From CAZFER01 sp964517495 (lineage in GTDB: Bacteria > Hinthialibacterota > Hinthialibacteria > Hinthialibacterales > Hinthialibacteraceae): a stretch of DNA of 64,000 bases. The notes under the pieces were generated by a model. It worked only from the letters and a program-made list of their open reading frames with translations, was not told where the DNA came from and did not search any database. Below are positions 43,704 through 52,900 of this stretch, piece after piece. A program made the position numbers and the translations under genes. The DNA lies in assembly GCA_964517495.1 (NCBI GenBank), contig CAZFER010000027.1:11469-75468 (forward strand), written 5' to 3'. Each line of letters begins with the position of its first letter. Positions within the stretch are counted from its first letter, which is position 1.

Positions 43704-44744
43704 TTAAAATTGGATCATGACTTTAATTTCTGTTCCCGCCGCTGCTGTTTCAAACGCTGTCTGAATTTCATCCAAGGGAAAGAGTTTTGTGATGAAGCGC
43801 TCAGCGGGGATGGTTCCATCATGCAATAATTTCAAGGCTGTTTCATGTATACTTGGGTGATAGGAGAAATCACCCACGAGCGTCATTTCGCCATAATGGA
43901 TTTTATTGGCATCAAGGGTGGTCATTGGATTGGCTTTGGGCAGACCGCCGAAAAGATGGATGCGTCCACCTTTGCGTGTCATTTCGACAGCCTGGGTTTG
44001 TGTTTCTGCTGAAGGATTGGCACAGATCACCACATCTGCACCTATGCCGTTTGTGAATTCACGCACCGCTTTGACCACATCTGTTTCAAGGGGGCTGACC
44101 ACCAAATCGGGCTCGAAGGATTCCACTAATTTTCGGCGGTATTCGCTGCGCTGTGAAACTATCACCTTGGCTCCCCGTTTCTTAGCCAGGTGAACCAGGA
44201 TACAGCCAATAGGACCGGCGCCGATTACCACTATAACCTGCCCTAAACTGTCCCCCAATTTCTGATGGGTGGCAATAACAGAACAGCATGGTTCGGCGAA
44301 GGCGGCTGCCTTATAATCCATACCTTTGGGCATGTGGTGAACAATCCCATTTTGCAGGATATCCCCGGTTAACAACAGGTATTCTGAAAACGCGCCGGGA
44401 TGGCCTGGGGTGATGCCGATCAAGCGTAAATCATCACAAAGGTTATACATCCCTCGTTCACAGAAATAGCAATGGCCGCAATGGATATCAGGCGCAATAG
44501 ATATTAAATCGCCTTCTTTAAATCGTGTTACCTTTGCCCCCACATCGGTGACCATGCCAGATGCTTCATGGCCGGGCACGATAGAATCGACACCTGGAGG
44601 AGGACCTTCTTTCCAGCGTCTTAAATCTGAACCACAAACGCCGCAGTTTTTAACTTGCATCAACAGGCCATTTTCTGGTACAGAAGGCTTGGGGACCTCA
44701 CGCAATTCGATGGTTTTGGGGGCAATCAAAAAAGCAGATTTCAC
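43704..44744 (-). CDS. Zinc-dependent medium-chain alcohol/polyol dehydrogenase
   Basis: A 346-aa MDR-family dehydrogenase. Catalytic zinc ligands are Cys37 (CGVCGSD) and His59-Glu60 (PGHEASG), and structural zinc ligands are Cys89, 92, 95 and 103. The NAD-binding site is VIVVIGAGPIGCILVHLAKK. It resembles sorbitol/threonine-type dehydrogenases that oxidise secondary alcohols of sugars or polyols. It is third in the sugar group, between the SIS isomerase and the SAF oxidoreductase, and is probably a step in the same pathway. Confidence 0.92.
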   Translation of the reverse strand: MKSAFLIAPKTIELREVPKPSVPENGLLMQVKNCGVCGSDLRRWKEGPPPGVDSIVPGHEASGMVTDVGAKVTRFKEGDLISIAPDIHCGHCYFCERGMYNLCDDLRLIGITPGHPGAFSEYLLLTGDILQNGIVHHMPKGMDYKAAAFAEPCCSVIATHQKLGDSLGQVIVVIGAGPIGCILVHLAKKRGAKVIVSQRSEYRRKLVESFEPDLVVSPLETDVVKAVREFTNGIGADVVICANPSAETQTQAVEMTRKGGRIHLFGGLPKANPMTTLDANKIHYGEMTLVGDFSYHPSIHETALKLLHDGTIPAERFITKLFPLDEIQTAFETAAAGTEIKVMIQF

Positions 44745-44759
44745 TTAATTTATTCCTTA

Positions 44760-45371
44760 CTATTGGGATTGTTCTTTTTCATGTTCTATTTTTTTGCCGA
44801 CCGCACCGCCGGGATGCGTTTGGGCGAATTGGCCTTTGCTATAGCCACGCCGGTGTAGGAGGAGCACACACACGATGTCTCCAACCGCACAATTAACCAG
44901 CGAACTGCCGGTGGCGATCATGCCAAAGGGATCGACATCTCCCGGTGATTTTATGCATAAAACAGCATCGCACAGGTCTGCCAGAGGAGATTCTTTATTC
45001 TCTGTCAAGGCGATCAGTGTGGCACCTCGCGATTTAGCGATTTTTGCGAATTCATTGATTTCGGTGCTTTTTCCGCCTTTGGAAATTAAAAGGATGACTT
45101 CTTTTTCTGTGACTGCTCCTGCACCGCCGTGCAAACTGTCAGCCGAGTTGATAAACATAGCCGGTGTGCCGCAGCAATTAAGCAGATGAGCCATGCGCTC
45201 GGCGACAAAGCGAGAAGTTCCGGTTCCGGTGACGAAAACATGGCCCTGACATTTCATCAATAGATCGAGAACCTGATCCAGGGTGTGATCCAACTGGTTT
45301 GAAATGGATGCAATTGCACTGGATTCTTGTTGTAAAATTTCCTTGGCTTGCTCGATGCTAGTGGAACTCAT
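44760..45371 (-). CDS. SIS-domain sugar phosphate isomerase (KdsD/GutQ-like, no CBS)
   Basis: A 203-aa SIS-domain protein. The fold marks are GHVFVTGTGTSRFVAERMAH, ILLISKGGKSTEINEFAKIA and GATLIALTENKESPLADLCD, with TGSSLVNCAVGDIVCVLLL then FAQTHPGGAVGKK at the C-terminus. This matches arabinose-5-phosphate isomerases such as KdsD and GutQ, but the paired CBS domains of those proteins are missing. It probably interconverts a phosphorylated aldose and ketose. It follows the regulator gene by 10 bp. Confidence 0.88.
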   Translation of the reverse strand: MSSTSIEQAKEILQQESSAIASISNQLDHTLDQVLDLLMKCQGHVFVTGTGTSRFVAERMAHLLNCCGTPAMFINSADSLHGGAGAVTEKEVILLISKGGKSTEINEFAKIAKSRGATLIALTENKESPLADLCDAVLCIKSPGDVDPFGMIATGSSLVNCAVGDIVCVLLLHRRGYSKGQFAQTHPGGAVGKKIEHEKEQSQ

Positions 45372-45381
45372 TTATAAAACC

Positions 45382-46353
45382 TTATTTTTCGCGTGGCTTG
45401 GTCTCATTCAAAAGCCGCTTGGCATTGCTGATGTCTGTAACGAGAACGTTTATGATGCCTGCTTTAAGAGCCGCCTGGATGATGTGGAATTTGTTTTCTC
45501 CACCCGCCACGGCTATAACGCGAGGAATCTTTTTTAGCTGATTTAATGATAAACCAATAATGCGTTGATTGACGTCGAGATTCAATGGATTACCTTGTTT
45601 GTCCAAAAACCGAAGGATTACATCACCAACAGCTCCAGCGTTTTGCAACGTCTCTAAATCTTTTTTGTTTAATATATTCCCGCCTTTCAATAATACGGAA
45701 TCGGGGCTTAATACCCCCAAACCCACAACGGCGATTTCCGCGCCAGCGGCCATATCCAGGGTTTCAGCAATTTGCGCATCCGATTTCAAGGCTTTTACCG
45801 CGCTATGATTGGCTACAATGCCGGGAGCGGACAACAAGCGAAAATCGGCGTTCAGTTTTCGTGCCGCCCGGCGCACCAATTCAGCAGAATGTTCATCCGA
45901 GCTTGCAGAACCCAAGCCTCCTATCATTTGCACAATCGTTACATCGTGTAATGATTGTATGGGCATGGCCTCGACCATGCTTAAAATGGAACGTCCCCAC
46001 GCCAGCGCGATGATCTCGTCTCCTTTGAGAGAACGCAGAAGCACCTCAGCGGCGGATGGACCTATTTCACGAGTTATAGTTAATGGATCATGGTCATCGC
46101 TGGTATTGACAACGATGACTTCATCCAAGGCATACATCCGTTCCAATTCTGATTCAAGATCGCTTTGATTCCCCGAAGGGGGAACCAAGGTAATGGTAAC
46201 GATTTTTTCTTCCTTTGCTTGTTGAAGCAATCGTGAAACTTTTGGCCGTGAAATTTTGAATCGATTTGCAATGGCCTGTTGGGTCATACCATCCAAGTAA
46301 TAGGCTTTGGCGATTTTATAGAGAAAACGTTGATCATTAATCCAAGTGGGCAT
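45382..46353 (-). CDS. SorC-family transcriptional regulator
   Basis: A 323-aa sugar-responsive regulator. The N-terminal HTH is LYKIAKAYYLDGMTQQAIAN followed by KISRPKVSRLLQQAKEEKI. The C-terminal sugar-binding domain has the phosphosugar-isomerase-like fold, with DEIIALAWGRSILSMVEAMP and VVGLGVLSPDSVLLKG. It heads the six-gene sugar group on the same strand and is the obvious candidate to bind the TGAACA half-sites at 34034 and 48230. No such half-site is visible just upstream of its own gene, where a small repeat element lies instead. Confidence 0.93.
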   Translation of the reverse strand: MPTWINDQRFLYKIAKAYYLDGMTQQAIANRFKISRPKVSRLLQQAKEEKIVTITLVPPSGNQSDLESELERMYALDEVIVVNTSDDHDPLTITREIGPSAAEVLLRSLKGDEIIALAWGRSILSMVEAMPIQSLHDVTIVQMIGGLGSASSDEHSAELVRRAARKLNADFRLLSAPGIVANHSAVKALKSDAQIAETLDMAAGAEIAVVGLGVLSPDSVLLKGGNILNKKDLETLQNAGAVGDVILRFLDKQGNPLNLDVNQRIIGLSLNQLKKIPRVIAVAGGENKFHIIQAALKAGIINVLVTDISNAKRLLNETKPREK

Positions 46354-46369
46354 TATCGGCCTCGCATAC

Positions 46370-46541
46370 GAGATTGTCTCAAAACTTATCCAGATGTCAT
46401 TAAGTTAAGATATCCCCCCCTAAATCCCCCCGTCAACAGGGGGACTTTTGAGGCAATAACCACTTAAGTTAATGGCATTGGATTTGCCCCTACAAGATGT
46501 AGAGGTTGACCTATGTGTCAATCCAGTTTTGAGACTATCTC
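46370..46541. mobile_element. MITE-like element with 17-bp inverted ends
   Basis: A 172-bp segment bounded by GAGATTGTCTCAAAACT (46370-46386) and AGTTTTGAGACTATCTC (46525-46541), inverted copies with one mismatch. Inside are CCCCCCTAAATCCCCCC with AGGGGGACTTTTGA, a pattern common in dispersed bacterial palindromes, and a diverged copy of the 2345/27204 repeat. There is no coding sequence. Its right end contributes the final residue and stop codon of the hydrolase gene at 46535-48157, so it inserted into or at that gene's 3' end. Confidence 0.7.
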
Positions 46542-48157
46542 AAGAGTAAAACCCAATCATTACGGTCAACCGGTTCGAAGGTTTGTTCGCCCGGCTTGAC
46601 CACACCTGCATCCAGCCATCCACCTGTGCGGGGGTGAAACCAGGTGGCCTGCTTAACATTTAATCCTTTGGTGTTCATTTTAACCTTCATGCCTTCCGGC
46701 ATATAAATCACCGCACAATCGCTGTTATTGGTTTTAGCAGCAGCGATGAATTTGGATGCGTCTTCTTTTCCCGGCTGTTCCATGATGATTTCTTGAGCTG
46801 GCTCAAGCCGCCACCAATCGATGTTGCGGAAGAATTGATGCAGTTCCTTCATGTTAAAGGCACCGGGTAAATCCTTGGCGATATACCAGGGGGAACCCAA
46901 GCCTGTTTTTACATGATCGGCTGGTGCCTGCACTTTAGTGTGCCAGCCCCAAATTCCCTGGCCGCCATAGGTCACCCCGGCGGTGGGTGAAACCAATAAA
47001 CTCCAATAAGCGGCCCGGCGAATGGAATGGTCATTGTGCACTTTTTTATAGGTATACCCGTTGTGGGCCTCATAATTAGGCTCGGAATTTATAACAGGCA
47101 GGATAGGTTCTTCATCCCATTCATTGGCGGGTGGGCCTTGGTTTAGCCAGCGGAAGGTTTTATCATCATCCCCATGCCCGCTTTGATAAACGATGAAATC
47201 GTACCAGTGCTCTTTGCGGAATTCATCGCCAACCCAGCTGCGTCCCCAGACATGCATTGAGACCAATCGCTGGTGGGTGGGATTGAAAACCGCCTGGCCG
47301 ACACGCTTCCATGTTTCGGCTTTTTCATTTTCGTAGTTGCCATCCCCACCCAAAAACCACATGACTTGATGGGCGCCATAGCGGGCAATGATATATTCCG
47401 CCAGAACGATTTTTTGATCTTCCGGCAAAATATGGCCCGGGTTGGAATTGCCGTGTGGAAGCGCCCATAAGACAACCGGGACGGCTACCAATCCATGATA
47501 ATTCATGGAAGTGATGTATTTATCAAGACGATGGAAATAGGCAGGATTGATTTTTATCTCTTCTTTGCCAGTAAATGTAACATTTCCTTCAGCATCGGTA
47601 TCAAACATACGCCATTGTGCGACGACAAACTGGATGGCGGTAAACTCTTTTTGAACGCGGTCTTTTAAGAATATGTTCCAATCTTCAAAATCCGCCAAAG
47701 CAGGGCCACACCACACCGTATCCGCCAAAAAGAAGAAGGGTTTGCCATTAACATGCTCAATATAACGCCGGTTATGTGAAAGTCGCAATTCCCCGTTTCG
47801 ATAAAGTGGATTGTCGCCTTCATAGGGCACACAGCGAAAGGTTCCTGATTGATTATGCAGCCCTGCGTTCAATGGTTCAGAACAAGAAGTTGTATATTTC
47901 CATTCCCCAATTTCATCAGGAGAAAAACGCACTTGCCATTCTTTGTCTCCATTCCAAAAGGCCAGGGAATGGCGTTCTTTTCCGCTGGGTGAAGTGAATG
48001 TGACATGGACTTTCACATCCTGCACGGGATTATCATAATCAGAGGAACTTTCAAATTCCGTTTCAAAAATTCGCCATTGTTCCGTTTCACATTGTGCCAA
48101 TTGGCCTGTCAGGCAAATAAATACCAGTGAAAAGAACACCATAAATCGTTTTAACAT
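46535..48157 (-). CDS. Secreted apiosidase-like glycoside hydrolase (DUF5060 + DUF4038)
   Basis: A 540-aa exported enzyme with a clear signal peptide (KRFMVFFSLVFICLTGQLAQ). Residues about 25-110 form a DUF5060 beta domain (WRIFETEFESSSDYDNPVQD). The DUF4038 TIM barrel follows with NGKPFFFLADTVWCGPALAD, VVAQWRMFDTDAEGN, VAVPVVLWALPHGNSN, HQVMWFLGGDGNYEN, PILPVINSEPNYEAHNGYTY (likely catalytic acid) and SLLVSPTAGVTYGGQGIWGW. A C-terminal beta domain ends DWVLLLR. The family includes GH140 apiosidases and related debranching enzymes. The promoter overlaps an operator matching that of the importer operon. The last codon and stop lie inside the terminal repeat of a small element. Confidence 0.88.
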   Translation of the reverse strand: MLKRFMVFFSLVFICLTGQLAQCETEQWRIFETEFESSSDYDNPVQDVKVHVTFTSPSGKERHSLAFWNGDKEWQVRFSPDEIGEWKYTTSCSEPLNAGLHNQSGTFRCVPYEGDNPLYRNGELRLSHNRRYIEHVNGKPFFFLADTVWCGPALADFEDWNIFLKDRVQKEFTAIQFVVAQWRMFDTDAEGNVTFTGKEEIKINPAYFHRLDKYITSMNYHGLVAVPVVLWALPHGNSNPGHILPEDQKIVLAEYIIARYGAHQVMWFLGGDGNYENEKAETWKRVGQAVFNPTHQRLVSMHVWGRSWVGDEFRKEHWYDFIVYQSGHGDDDKTFRWLNQGPPANEWDEEPILPVINSEPNYEAHNGYTYKKVHNDHSIRRAAYWSLLVSPTAGVTYGGQGIWGWHTKVQAPADHVKTGLGSPWYIAKDLPGAFNMKELHQFFRNIDWWRLEPAQEIIMEQPGKEDASKFIAAAKTNNSDCAVIYMPEGMKVKMNTKGLNVKQATWFHPRTGGWLDAGVVKPGEQTFEPVDRNDWVLLLR

Positions 48158-48229
48158 TTTTCATTCCCTTTCCCATATTCCAGAGTTAATGAGTGATAAA
48201 ATGACTCGCAGCATTATCATCGTCCACTT

Positions 48230-48257
48230 TGAACAAATGCTCATATATGAACAAATG
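48230..48257. promoter_or_regulatory. Operator with 18-bp-spaced TGAACA half-sites (hydrolase gene)
   Basis: TGAACAAATG at 48230-48239 and again at 48248-48257, an exact 18-bp period. It lies immediately downstream of the -10 box of the hydrolase promoter, a position typical of repression. The same half-site and period occur upstream of the importer operon at 34034-34057. Confidence 0.68.
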
Positions 48258-48265
48258 ATAGAATA

Positions 48266-48294
48266 ACAATATTATTCTTTGCTTGATTGGTCAA
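48266..48294 (-). promoter_or_regulatory. Promoter of the apiosidase-like hydrolase gene
   Basis: Reading leftwards: TTGACC (48289-48294), 17 bases, TATTGT (48266-48271). Spacing is ideal and both boxes are good sigma-70 matches. The operator half-sites begin about nine bases after the -10 box, so a bound regulator would block initiation. Confidence 0.7.
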
Positions 48295-48315
48295 GGGTTG
48301 ATTTTTATAAAATAA

Positions 48316-48349
48316 AAGAGGGGGATAACTTATGTGTCTTCCCCCTCTT
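48316..48349 (-). terminator. Factor-independent terminator of the cytochrome gene
   Basis: A 10-bp stem (AAGAGGGGGA against TTCCCCCTCTT) with a 14-base loop, followed on the minus strand by TTTATTTTATAAAAA. It lies 66 bp after the cytochrome stop and insulates it from the hydrolase promoter. Confidence 0.8.
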
Positions 48350-48414
48350 CAGGTAGTTTGCCTGTATTAAGATTTTTATTATTGAAGAAAAACATTCCTC
48401 CGCATGCTATTTGT

Positions 48415-49485
48415 TTATTTCATGAGTTGCCAATCTTTGACTTCGGTTCCGTAGGCTTGTTTGAGCTTGGCCAATTGGTCATCCGTTAATGGGGTGGTGG
48501 CGGCATATTGAACCTGATCGGTTTCCGTTTTCGTGGGCGACCAGGTTGTGGATTGGGCGTCATAATCCACATACTGAAGGACCATATTGCCATCCACCAA
48601 GGGGATCGCGCCGGTCATATGTTGAATGGTATCGTTTTCCCATTTGGTTAATTGAACAACCCCTTCGGCTTCAAGTTGTTGCATGTTTTCGCTGTTATGG
48701 CAATCCTGGCATTGCCGAGCCTCTCGTGTGATGGAGTGTCCCATAAATGGAGCAAATACAACGAAGGATTTGCCTTGATAAGTAAGGCTCTGATAGGTTC
48801 CCACATTAACTTTGTTGGTACGTTCATCATTCAAAAGTATGACGAAATTGGATATTGCGCCGAACGGTCTTTTGACATCCTCAATCACCTGGCTTTCAAA
48901 ATGGCAGTTATAGCAGGTTATAACAGTTTTCACATGGCATGCCTGGCATTCGAGGGTTTCGGTGTGGGTCTCATGAGAAAAGGAGGAGGAGATATTATTA
49001 TGGCATTTCGTGCACTTGGTATCAAAGACACCGGGTTCCAACATGGTTGTATACACCGTACCGTCACCATGCACTTCATCAGATGAATGGCAGGAGGCGC
49101 AATTCATACCATATTCCTCCATATGCAGATCGGTAATTCCCAGGGCTTTTTCCTTATTCTGCCTGCCATGGCATGGATAACAGGTGGCCGGATCCTTCTC
49201 CATCTGTTGAGTAAAATTTCCATGACATACGGCACAGTCATTGGGTTCAACATGGCAGTTTTTACAACTCAAGGTTTCATAATCAATACCGGTGAGGGGG
49301 CCAAATCCATCAGCATTGGTAAACCATGTCCGCATTCCTTCTGAGGTGACATGCAAACTGGTGTTCAAGTCTGCGGGGCCCGAGAGATCGAATGATGGCG
49401 ATTGATTTCCACTTTCAGCATAACCGAAACAAAAAGAGAAAACCACGATCAACAATACGTTGAAAATTTTATTGAGTGAATTCAT
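48415..49485 (-). CDS. Secreted octaheme c-type cytochrome
   Basis: A 356-aa protein with a signal peptide (NKIFNVLLIVVFSFCFGYA) and eight CxxCH heme sites, in order CKNCH, CAVCH, CYPCH, CASCH, CTKCH, CQACH, CYNCH and CQDCH. It would carry eight covalent hemes outside the inner membrane and move electrons, for example to or from a respiratory enzyme or an outer acceptor. The first seven sites fall within the first ~200 residues and the eighth follows a ~60-residue heme-free stretch, a layout recalling octaheme nitrite/hydroxylamine-type and tetrathionate-type cytochromes. I see no CxxCK active-site heme, so it is more likely an electron carrier. No membrane partner or heme-maturation gene is adjacent. 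Confidence 0.92.
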   Translation of the reverse strand: MNSLNKIFNVLLIVVFSFCFGYAESGNQSPSFDLSGPADLNTSLHVTSEGMRTWFTNADGFGPLTGIDYETLSCKNCHVEPNDCAVCHGNFTQQMEKDPATCYPCHGRQNKEKALGITDLHMEEYGMNCASCHSSDEVHGDGTVYTTMLEPGVFDTKCTKCHNNISSSFSHETHTETLECQACHVKTVITCYNCHFESQVIEDVKRPFGAISNFVILLNDERTNKVNVGTYQSLTYQGKSFVVFAPFMGHSITREARQCQDCHNSENMQQLEAEGVVQLTKWENDTIQHMTGAIPLVDGNMVLQYVDYDAQSTTWSPTKTETDQVQYAATTPLTDDQLAKLKQAYGTEVKDWQLMK

Positions 49486-49809
49486 CGCACTCCTCCTGGA
49501 AGAAAATATCCTAATGTTTATCTCCTTATAACATAAACGATTGGAATTTCAACACAGAAATGCTGATAAGTACCTGAAAATATTAATGTTGACTAATATG
49601 ACAAGATTAGCAATTATTCAATATGGCAACGCCTTAATTCATACGAATCAATAGGTTTATGTATATTTGATCGATTGTACCCTTCAAGGAGTGGATTTGA
49701 TATTTTTTGCTGAAGGTGTAGAGAAAGGTCTGACACAATGATCGGTAATTGCAGGAATATCGAATGGGTTTAAAATTGGAGGAATTTAAAACGATCGGGA
49801 TTTAAAATT

Positions 49810-49830
49810 GGGCGGGTTATAAACCCGCCC
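49810..49830. repeat. Perfect palindromic repeat (GGGCGGGTT..AACCCGCCC)
   Basis: GGGCGGGTT-ATA-AACCCGCCC followed by CCTACATG. It belongs to the same family as 33866-33900 and the degenerate copy at 7740. The rest of the 49486-49991 spacer is AT-rich and shows no gene or convincing promoter. Confidence 0.75.
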
Positions 49831-49991
49831 CTACATGTGGGATATTTTTTTCGAAGGACTAACCACCTATGTTTCTTGGGTTTAATGTGATTTAAGTAAC
49901 AGTTAGCTTGACATTTGATCCATTTTAAAAAACAATAAAGATGTGTTTTTATGCCAATATGGTTACCCCAGAGTTGAGTGGAGACATAAGA

Positions 49992-52900
49992 ATGAGTTTC
50001 AAAGAAGATTTCCCAAGATTTGTGCATTTCCCTATTCTTCTTCTTGTCGTATTATTTACACTACAGGCTGCTTGTTTACCAAAGATAGCTGAATCCAATG
50101 TTTTGTCGACAGCACGATATATAAACAATAGTTACATCGCTGTCAGTCCCTCAGACGGCGGGCAGGCGGTATTTCAGCCTTTGAATGTTTTTCGGTGGCC
50201 GGGTTTTTATTTTCGGCTGTCAGCGAATCGCACAGACACCGATGATGACGGTTTACGGGAATGCCGTTTTCAAATCGATTTATCCGCCCTTAAGCCCGAT
50301 GGAGGTTATTCGGATGAGGAGGTTTTAACCTTTGAAACTGAGTTACGGCGGGTTATCGCAATGTGGAACAATGTGCTGCACCAGGTGGGATTGGAGTTTA
50401 AGGAAGTTACGGATGAGAGCCATCATATTATTTTTCAGGCCTCTCGTGACTCCATAGCCGAAGACTTATTGGGAGATGCCACCTATTTTGGGGCATGGAG
50501 CGGGGATGCGGTGTCTTTTAGCATCCGCAGTGATTATGCCTTTTTTGGAGCTTATCTAAATCTGTTGGACAACGGCGCACCTACTGCGTTAATCAAAAAT
50601 CCTCCTGGGAATCCATATGGCTATCTTTTCCCCAAAAGCACCTTTCTTACCCAGGATGATCAAGGCGATGATGTTTATCAAACCCCGATAAGTCATGTGT
50701 ATCATGAATTAATCGGCCAACTGGTGGGATTAAAGGCGCCGTGGGAAGCGTATTTAAATTCTCTTCATAAAGAAACGGACGAGATTTTAATCGATTGGCT
50801 CTCTATGCCCAGGATTGGTGGCCTGCCACCCGAAACACCTGCGGTAACCTACGGAGGTGAAAATCTACAAAACGCTGGATGGAGCCGAGGCTTTATTAAT
50901 TCATTTATGACAGACGACGACCCGGTTAATATCCTTTATCCAGAAATTCCACCTTCTATCAAAGCATTTTTGGCTCATTATTATGCTCGATACGACTATA
51001 TGGATGCACAAACATTGCTTATTGAAGCGATTGAGGAACATACGCAATTATCAGAGCTGGTTCAAGGGGAGATGGTTCAGGAGATCGAACCCAATAACGA
51101 ACAATCACAAAGCACCTCCATGCAAATTGGTCAACCCATGTTGGGAGCGCTTTCATCGTATGATTCAGAGGCTGGAACAATGGAGGAAACCTATGAAGAT
51201 GTTATCGACTGGTTTGATTTCCAAGTGGTTAACACCGATGTAGGACGGACGCTATCCTGCTCGTTAAGCACAGCCACCACATTAGGCGTAAGTGCTCAAA
51301 TCCAACTTGTTGATACCATTGGTCAGGTGATTGCTACTAGTCAGATGGAGGAGTTTCCCGAAATTTCATTTGTGCCTCAAATCGCGGGACAATATTATAT
51401 AAGCGTTAAAAAGAACTTTGATGAAAATGAGAAAATCACCAGGGACTATCTACTTAATGTTATCTTTACTGATGGAGAACCTTCCCATCACGTTACATTT
51501 ACTCCCACTCCCAAGCCAACATCCACACCCACACCACAGCCCGTTGTGATCCCAGGGATTGAAGGTGATGCTGACCAGCAAATATTGGGATTAGGGCCAC
51601 TGAACTCGGTGGCTTACTCACCCAATGGTAATCAGATTGCCACAGCCGGTGGATTAGGTGTGTTTATATGGGATGTGCAAACGGGTGAGATTCAAACACG
51701 CCTAACCGGGCAGGATACAAAAATTAACGATGTTGACTTTTCACCAGATGGAAGCCAGATCGCGGCGGGTGGTGATTCTGGTGAGGTCATCCTATGGGAT
51801 ATCCAGAATGGTGAAATCGTGCAATCTTTTGAAGGCCACGCCGATTCGGTTTTGTCAGTCGCGTTTTCACATAATGGTTCACAAATCGTTTCAGGCGGTA
51901 AAGATCAAACAGCCCTTATTCATTCCGTAGAGGATGGAGAGATAACCCAAACATTGAGCGGACATAGCAACTGGATTTACTCGGTGGCCTTTTCGCCTGA
52001 TGATACACGGGTTTTGACCGGCAGCCGTGACCGTACCTCTAAATTGTGGGATACAGGAACAGGGGACATTATCCGCACTTTTGGTGGGCATAATAATTCC
52101 GTTCAATCTGTTGCTTTTGCACCTGATGATTCAACCATCCTGACTGGAAGCACGGATACCAAAGCCTTTTTATGGGATACGCAAACCGGGGAACGCTTAA
52201 AAACGATTCAAAGTGGCGCCATCAAATCGGTTGCTTATGCACCGAGTCAAAACCAAATACTCCTGGGTGGTTCAGGGGGCGCCAAAACATATGATTTGGA
52301 AAGCGGGGCTTTTATCCAAAGTTTAGGTGATTCCTCGATTGATATTATATCTGCCGCTTATTCCCCTGACGGCCAGTTTGTGTTGCTAGGTAATACTAAC
52401 AATGATGCGTCATTATGGAGCACTGAAACAGGGCAAAAAATTATTTCATTTAATGGCCACACAGACATATTTCAAGATGCTGTTTTTCACCCCCATGATT
52501 CATTCATTTTAACGGGGGGAAATGATCACAATGCGCGAATTTGGGATGTTTCGTCGACAGCCGTGATTCGCACATTTCAATCTCATACAGACAAAGTCAA
52601 CGTGGTGGCATATACTTCCGATGGGACTCGTTTTTTAACCGCCGGAGACGATGATCTTGCCGCTTTGTGGGAAATTGCTTCCAATCGCCCTTGGCGCCTC
52701 TACGTTGGTCATTCAGGCAATGTTAACGCGGCAGCTTTTATGCCCAGTGATCAGCAAATCCTCACTGCAGGAGAGGATTCCACTGTCATTTTATGGGATG
52801 TCAATACCGGGAAACCAATCAAGACTTTTACGGATCGTGGTGAAGCGATCAACGCATTAGCGATTTCCAGCAATGGCTCAACTTTTCTTACGGCGAGTGA

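Noticed and set aside
50680..50740. Zinc protease motif in the giant protein (YHELIGQ)
   Set aside because: Only HE is present; the second His of HExxH is missing.
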